Source: Limnohabitans sp. Rim47
GTDB taxonomy: Bacteria > Pseudomonadota > Gammaproteobacteria > Burkholderiales > Burkholderiaceae_C
Assembly (NCBI RefSeq): GCF_001517545.1
Contig: NZ_FBYA01000005.1
Span: 2,095 to 56,172, forward strand
Direction of reading: 5' to 3'
DNA: 54,078 bases
A model generated the notes under the pieces. It made no database searches. It was not told the DNA's origin and saw nothing but the letters and a program-made list of their open reading frames with translations. The first letter of the stretch is position 1. Each line of letters begins with the position of its first letter. Of this stretch, positions 49,508 through 54,078 are shown piece by piece. Both the position numbers and the translations under genes were made by a program.

Positions 49508-52438
49508 ATGACCATGCAAACAGACCAAAACATCGCCACCCCATCACCAGCCCTGATGCGCCAGCCTGAAGCAGGACAAAACAGCGCTCCCGGCCTGCAG
49601 GCACTTGCGCATTACCAGATCATTCGCCGCAACGGCGCTGTGGTGCCTTTCGAGCCGAACAAAATCGCCGTGGCACTGATGAAGGCGTTTTTGGCTGTAC
49701 ACGGCACGCAAGGTGCCGCATCGGCCAGCGTTCGTGAAGTGGTCGAAGAGTTGACCCAAAACGTGGTCCGTGCTCTGGTTCGTTCACGTCCAGGTGGCGG
49801 CACATTCCACATTGAAGACGTGCAAGACCAAGTTGAATTGGGCTTGATGCGCAGCAGCAACCACGAAGTCGCACGCGCTTACGTGCTGTACCGCGAGCGT
49901 CGCACGCAAGAGCGCGCCCAGCATCAACAAGAAACGGCCCCCGTCACCGCCGAGCCACGTCTGCACGTCATGGATGGCGGCCAGCGTGTCGCTTTGGATC
50001 TGGATTACCTCAAATCCCTGATGGTCAACGCTTGTGCCGGTTTGGGCAAAGACGTCAGCCCAGAGCCCATCGTGGCCGAAACCATGCGCAACCTGTACGA
50101 CGGTGTGCCCATGGAAGAGGTTTACAAAGCGTCCATCTTGGCTTCGCGGACGCTGATCGAAAAAGACCCGGACTACACCTACGTCACCGCGCGCCTTTTG
50201 ATGCATACCATTGCCAAGGAAATTTTGGGCAAGGAAGTGACTCAGGACCAAATGGCCGAGGAGTACGTCAACTACTTTCCGAAATTCATCCAAAAAGGCG
50301 TCGATAACGATCTGCTTGATGAAAAACTGCTGCAATTTGACCTGGCCAAACTGGCCACGGCCCTCAAGCCAGAGCGCGACCTGCAATTTGACTACCTGGG
50401 CCTGCAAACCCTGTATGACCGCTACTTTTTGCACGTTCGCAAGAACCGCATTGAGATGCCGCAAGCGTTTTTCATGCGCGTCGCCATGGGCCTGTCGCTC
50501 AACGAAATCAACCGTGAAGCCCGTGCCATCGAGTTCTACGAGATCCTGTCTTCGTTTGACTTCATGTCCTCCACGCCCACGCTGTTCAACAGCGGCACCT
50601 TGCGCTCACAACTGTCGAGCTGCTACCTGACCACCGTGCCAGACGACTTGGATGGCATTTACGAGTCCATCAAAGAAAACGCCTTGCTGTCCAAGTTTGC
50701 GGGCGGCCTGGGCAACGACTGGACCCGTGTGCGCGCCATGGGCTCGCACATCAAGGGCACCAACGGCGAATCACAAGGCGTGGTGCCTTTCCTGAAGGTC
50801 GTGAACGATACGGCTGTGGCCGTCAACCAAGGTGGCAAACGCAAAGGTGCGGTCTGCACTTATCTGGAAACCTGGCACTTGGACATCGAAGAATTCCTGG
50901 AACTGCGCAAAAACACGGGCGACGACCGCCGCCGCACGCACGACATGAACACGGCCAACTGGATTCCCGACCTGTTCATGCGCCGCGTCATGGAAAAAGG
51001 CAGCTGGACCTTGTTCTCTCCATCCGATGTGCCTGACCTGCATGACCTTTTCGGTATGGCCTTCGAAAAAGCCTATGTCGCCTACGAACAAAAAGCCGAG
51101 CGCGGCGAAATTAAACCCAGCAAGACCGTGCCGGCGACAGACCTGTGGCGCAAGATGCTGTCGATGCTGTTTGAGACCGGCCACCCATGGGTCACATTCA
51201 AAGACCCCTGCAACGTGCGCTCACCCCAGCAACACGTCGGCGTGGTGCACTCGTCCAACCTTTGCACCGAGATCACGCTCAACACCAGCGACACCGAAAC
51301 CGCTGTGTGCAATTTGGGCTCGGTTAACTTGTCGCGCCACCTCAAAGACAGCGCCACCGGCAAAGTCATTGACCACGACAAACTGAAAAAGACCATCACG
51401 ATCGCCATGCGCATGCTGGACAACGTGATCGACATCAACTACTACGCCGTCAAAAAGGCCCGCGATTCCAATATGCGCCACCGCCCTGTTGGCCTCGGAT
51501 TGATGGGCTTCCAGGATTCGCTGTACGAAATGCGCATCCCTTACGCCTCGCAAGCGGCTGTGGAGTTCGCCGACCAGTCGATGGAAGCGATTTGCTACTA
51601 CGCTTATTGGGCATCGACCGAACTGGCCAAAGAGCGTGGTCAATACGCCACCTACAAAGGCTCTCTGTGGGACCAAGGCATTTTGCCGCTGGACACATTG
51701 GACCTGCTGGAGCGTGAGCGCGGTGGTTATGTCGAAGTCGACCGCTCTTCGACACTGGACTGGGACACACTGCGCAAGAAAATTGCAGCGGACGGCATGC
51801 GCAACTCCAACTGTGTGGCCATCGCGCCCACCGCCACCATCTCTAACATCATTGGTGTTGATGCCTCGATCGAGCCTTGCTTTGGCAACCTGTCAGTCAA
51901 GTCCAATTTGTCTGGTGAATTCACTGTGATCAACGGCTACTTGGTGCGCGACTTGAAGCGCTTGGGCCTGTGGGATGACGTGATGGTCATGGATCTGAAG
52001 CACTTTGATGGTTCACTGCGCCCCATCGATCGCGTCCCTCAAGAAGTAAAAGCGCTTTACGCCACTGCGTTCGAAGTTGAAACCACGTGGCTGGTCGAAG
52101 CGGCTGCACGCCGTCAGAAGTGGATTGACCAAGCGCAATCTTTGAACATCTACATGGCAGGTGCGTCGGGCAAAAAGCTGGATGACACCTACAAACTGGC
52201 CTGGTTGCGCGGTCTCAAAACCACTTACTACCTGCGCACATCCAGCGCTACGCAAGTAGAAAAATCAACCGTTCAAGCCGGCTCACACAACGCAGTCTCT
52301 TCATCGGGTGCGCCATCTTCAAGCATGAACGCAGTTGACGCCGCAGCGGCTTCAGCACAACTGCAAATGAACGCGACACCAGCCACCGATGTCAAGTTTT
52401 GCGCGATCGATGATCCAGGATGTGAAGCTTGCCAGTGA
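49508..52438 (+). CDS. nrdA: Class Ia ribonucleoside-diphosphate reductase alpha subunit NrdA
   Basis: A 976-residue large subunit that reduces NDPs to dNDPs. An ATP-cone (IIRRNGAVVPFEPNKIAVALMKAF) at about 36-60 gives allosteric control. Catalytic residues are visible: Cys in LRSQLSSCYLT, the Asn/Cys/Glu group in NLCTEITLN and Cys in AVCNLGSVNLSRH; the substrate loop and PTATISNIIGVDASIEP follow; and the mobile C-terminal tail ends DPGCEACQ with the two cysteines that relay electrons from thioredoxin. Starts at 49508 and 49514 (MQTDQ) are both possible; a TTG at 49472 is less likely. Paired with nrdB 141 bp downstream. Confidence 0.97.
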   Translation: MTMQTDQNIATPSPALMRQPEAGQNSAPGLQALAHYQIIRRNGAVVPFEPNKIAVALMKAFLAVHGTQGAASASVREVVEELTQNVVRALVRSRPGGGTFHIEDVQDQVELGLMRSSNHEVARAYVLYRERRTQERAQHQQETAPVTAEPRLHVMDGGQRVALDLDYLKSLMVNACAGLGKDVSPEPIVAETMRNLYDGVPMEEVYKASILASRTLIEKDPDYTYVTARLLMHTIAKEILGKEVTQDQMAEEYVNYFPKFIQKGVDNDLLDEKLLQFDLAKLATALKPERDLQFDYLGLQTLYDRYFLHVRKNRIEMPQAFFMRVAMGLSLNEINREARAIEFYEILSSFDFMSSTPTLFNSGTLRSQLSSCYLTTVPDDLDGIYESIKENALLSKFAGGLGNDWTRVRAMGSHIKGTNGESQGVVPFLKVVNDTAVAVNQGGKRKGAVCTYLETWHLDIEEFLELRKNTGDDRRRTHDMNTANWIPDLFMRRVMEKGSWTLFSPSDVPDLHDLFGMAFEKAYVAYEQKAERGEIKPSKTVPATDLWRKMLSMLFETGHPWVTFKDPCNVRSPQQHVGVVHSSNLCTEITLNTSDTETAVCNLGSVNLSRHLKDSATGKVIDHDKLKKTITIAMRMLDNVIDINYYAVKKARDSNMRHRPVGLGLMGFQDSLYEMRIPYASQAAVEFADQSMEAICYYAYWASTELAKERGQYATYKGSLWDQGILPLDTLDLLERERGGYVEVDRSSTLDWDTLRKKIAADGMRNSNCVAIAPTATISNIIGVDASIEPCFGNLSVKSNLSGEFTVINGYLVRDLKRLGLWDDVMVMDLKHFDGSLRPIDRVPQEVKALYATAFEVETTWLVEAAARRQKWIDQAQSLNIYMAGASGKKLDDTYKLAWLRGLKTTYYLRTSSATQVEKSTVQAGSHNAVSSSGAPSSSMNAVDAAAASAQLQMNATPATDVKFCAIDDPGCEACQ

Positions 52439-52448
52439 TTTAAAAAGC

Positions 52449-52560
52449 ATTGCACTTTGCTGTGACAAGCCAAGTGCGATGCAATTGAACAACACTTCAG
52501 AGTTGTACGTGTCAAAAAAGCGCATCGCTTCTTTGCATTTCGTGCGCTTGCTTTCATAAT
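52449..52560 (+). promoter_or_regulatory. Two hairpins and a candidate promoter between nrdA and nrdB
   Basis: GCATTGCACTT (52449-52459) can pair with AAGTGCGATGC (52474-52484), with one G-T pair and a 14-base loop. A second stem pairs AAGCGCA (near 52518) with TGCGCTT (52543-52549). Then TTGCAT (52533-52538) and CATAAT (52555-52560), 16 bases apart, form a plausible extra promoter for nrdB, whose ATG is at 52580. Confidence 0.45.
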
Positions 52561-52579
52561 TTGAGAACTGGAATTTTTT

Positions 52580-53707
52580 ATGTTGTCTTGGGACGAACAA
52601 ATCAAACCCGCGTCGCAACCTGCGATGCCCTCTTTTTCTGGCGCTGATGAAACCGCAGCGTCAGCTGCTGCATCTTCAACAGCCAGCCCACGCCGAATGA
52701 ATGCGGCAGACAAGCGCATCATCAACGGTCGGACTGACGTGAACCAGCTGGTTCCGTTCAAATACAAATGGGCTTGGGAGAAATACTTGGCCACCTGCGC
52801 CAACCACTGGATGCCGCAGGAAGTGAACATGAACCGCGACATCGCCTTGTGGAAAGACCCCAACGGTCTGACCGAAGACGAACGCCGCATCGTCAAGCGC
52901 AACTTGGGCTTCTTTGTCACAGCCGACTCGCTGGCTGCCAACAACATCGTGCTGGGCACCTACCGCCACATCACAGCGCCCGAGTGCCGTCAATTCCTGC
53001 TTCGTCAGGCCTTCGAAGAAGCCATTCACACCCACGCTTACCAATACATTGTGGAATCGCTGGGACTGGATGAAAGTGAAATCTTCAACGCCTACAACGA
53101 AGTCCAGTCCATTCGTGACAAGGACGAGTTCCTGATCCCGTTCATCAACGTGATCATGGACCCGAACTTCAAGACCGGCACTCTGGAAACCGACCAGACC
53201 TTGCTCAAGTCTTTGATCGTGTTTGCCTGCTTGATGGAGGGCCTGTTCTTCTACGTGGGCTTCACGCAAATTTTGGCCTTGGGTCGCCAAAACAAGATGA
53301 CGGGCGCGGCCGAGCAGTACCAGTACATCCTGCGCGATGAGTCGATGCATTGCAATTTCGGCATTGACCTGATCAACACCGTCAAACTCGAAAATCCTCA
53401 ACTGTGGACAGCCGAGTTCAAGGCCGAAATCAAGGAACTGTTCATCAAAGCGGTCGAGCTCGAATATCGCTATGCCGAAGACACCATGCCGCGTGGCGTG
53501 CTGGGCATGAACGCATCCATGTTCAAGGGCTACTTGCGCTACATTGCCAACCGACGTGCCACACAAATTGGCTTAGAGGCGCTTTTCCCGAACGAAGAGA
53601 ATCCGTTCCCTTGGATGAGCGAAATGATTGACCTGAAAAAAGAACGCAACTTTTTTGAAACCCGGGTCATCGAATATCAATCTGGCGGGGCGTTGTCCTG
53701 GGACTGA
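52580..53707 (+). CDS. nrdB: Class Ia ribonucleoside-diphosphate reductase beta subunit NrdB
   Basis: A 375-residue diiron/tyrosyl-radical subunit. Metal ligands and the radical tyrosine are visible in FEEAIHTHAYQYIVESL (E-x-x-H with Tyr four residues after the His), LMEGLFFYVGF and RDESMHCNFGIDL (E and H). Asp/Glu from FVTADSLAANNIV complete the site. Because the radical position is Tyr, it is an ordinary class I subunit rather than the Phe-type of Chlamydia, which it otherwise resembles in this stretch. The C-terminal SGGALSWD would bind NrdA. Curiously the N-terminus also reads MLSWDEQ. A Ser/Ala-rich linker (about residues 20-40) precedes the fold. Confidence 0.97.
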   Translation: MLSWDEQIKPASQPAMPSFSGADETAASAAASSTASPRRMNAADKRIINGRTDVNQLVPFKYKWAWEKYLATCANHWMPQEVNMNRDIALWKDPNGLTEDERRIVKRNLGFFVTADSLAANNIVLGTYRHITAPECRQFLLRQAFEEAIHTHAYQYIVESLGLDESEIFNAYNEVQSIRDKDEFLIPFINVIMDPNFKTGTLETDQTLLKSLIVFACLMEGLFFYVGFTQILALGRQNKMTGAAEQYQYILRDESMHCNFGIDLINTVKLENPQLWTAEFKAEIKELFIKAVELEYRYAEDTMPRGVLGMNASMFKGYLRYIANRRATQIGLEALFPNEENPFPWMSEMIDLKKERNFFETRVIEYQSGGALSWD

Positions 53708-53741
53708 TCTTCTGAACACCCCTCGAATGAAACCCTTCTTC

Positions 53742-53785
53742 AAGCCACACGCCACAATGCATTCACGCATTGAGCCGTGTGGCTT
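53742..53785 (+). terminator. Long hairpin downstream of nrdB
   Basis: Outer arms AAGCCACACG and CGTGTGGCTT (10 bp, perfect) enclose inner arms CAATGC and GCATTG around ATTCAC. It is 34 bp after the nrdB stop and is followed only by TTTCCC-type sequence, so it is a terminator candidate without a long T run, or an mRNA end-stabilising hairpin. Confidence 0.6.
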
Positions 53786-53899
53786 TCCCGCGTTCATGGT
53801 GTTGGGGGATTCCTCAGCACCATGGATCGCTTTGTGCAAACCAACAAGCACCAAGCGTTCCCTTTTCGTTGAGTTCTCAACTTGATCAAGGAGAAAATC

Positions 53900-54078
53900 A
53901 TGGCAACTGCAAAAAAAGTAGCGGCAAAAAAAGCTGCTCCCGCAAAGAAGGCCGTTGTGGCCAAAAAACCTGCTGCTAAAAAAGTAGCCGCAGCCAAGAA
54001 GCCCGCAGCCAAAAAAGCTGCTCCAGCTAAAAAAGCTGTAGCCGCCAAAAAGCCAGCAGCTAAAAAAGCAGCTCCAGC
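53900..54078 (+). CDS. Alanine/lysine-rich histone H1-like DNA-binding protein, partial
   Basis: The frame opens at ATG 53900, ten bases after AAGGAG, and runs off the right edge. It reads MATAKKVAAKKAAPAKK and continues as repeats of the form KKxAAPAKKA and KKPAAKK for all 59 visible residues. Such Lys/Ala/Pro tracts are typical of bacterial histone H1-like and HctB/AlgP-type proteins that bind DNA non-specifically. The length and C-terminal part are unknown. The order nrdA-nrdB-H1-like gene is familiar from Comamonadaceae. Confidence 0.85.
   Translation, partial: MATAKKVAAKKAAPAKKAVVAKKPAAKKVAAAKKPAAKKAAPAKKAVAAKKPAAKKAAP

Noticed and set aside
1..54078. CRISPR array, insertion sequence or prophage
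   Set aside because: No spaced direct repeats of the CRISPR type, no transposase or integrase and no phage structural genes were found; the only repeats are coding repeats in the adhesin and one REP-like element.

Overview
The window looks like chromosomal DNA of a betaproteobacterium of the order Burkholderiales, most likely family Comamonadaceae (Limnohabitans/Rhodoferax-like). This is inferred from the ffh / ypjD-like / PP0621-like / ampD / nrdA / nrdB / alanine-lysine-rich H1-like gene block, the expanded Bug-type solute-binding proteins, the fairly high GC content and the ATGA-coupled operons. No phage, insertion sequence or CRISPR array was seen.

Layout. (1) 1-18.1 kb, minus strand: a two-partner secretion locus. 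A giant filamentous adhesin (TpsA, more than 4,700 residues, running off the left edge and broken by an apparent one-base frameshift at 106-108) follows its outer-membrane transporter TpsB. Directly upstream, on the same strand, are ExbD, ExbB and TonB. (2) 18.1-21.5 kb: an unrecognised small protein (plus strand) and a two-component system (7TMR-DISM sensor kinase and OmpR-type regulator, minus strand). (3) 21.6-22.8 kb: a tRNA with CAU anticodon, with a clear terminator, and a putative methyltransferase-like protein. (4) 22.8-41.6 kb, minus strand: about 18 genes that look like one transcription unit: gntR - livKHMGF - bug - leuC/leuD-like dehydratase - hyuB/hyuA - isochorismatase-like - FAD oxidoreductase - PEP mutase/isocitrate lyase-like C-C lyase - GNAT - amidohydrolase-type decarboxylase - bug - FAD aromatic monooxygenase. 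Most junctions are 4-bp ATGA overlaps. This is probably a complete uptake-and-catabolism module for an unidentified organic acid, aromatic or N-heterocyclic compound. (5) 41.8-44 kb: an acyl-CoA synthetase and a divergent DUF2889 protein. (6) 44-54 kb: housekeeping genes miaB, a gamma-glutamylcyclotransferase-like protein, ffh, a CcsA/YpjD-like membrane protein, a PP0621-like protein, ampD, class Ia ribonucleotide reductase nrdA and nrdB, and the start of a histone H1-like gene.

How the parts work together. TpsB exports TpsA; the neighbouring TonB-ExbB-ExbD proteins form an inner-membrane energy-transduction complex whose outer-membrane client is not in the window. In the catabolic unit the Liv ABC transporter and two Bug periplasmic binding proteins would supply substrate. 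The monooxygenase, decarboxylase, hydantoinase-like and amidase-like enzymes could open and trim a ring. The LeuCD-like hydratase plus the KRCGH-type lyase would then convert an unsaturated dicarboxylate to pyruvate and a second carboxylate, under GntR control at a 9-bp-arm palindrome. The nrdA promoter carries two NrdR-type boxes 32 bp apart centre to centre, overlapping the promoter elements.

The most interesting items are the uncharacterised catabolic supra-operon, the TonB-ExbBD/TPS cluster with a shared start-codon motif, the mosaic and frameshifted adhesin, and the isochorismatase-like protein without the nucleophile Cys. All functions are read from sequence by eye; no database search was possible.
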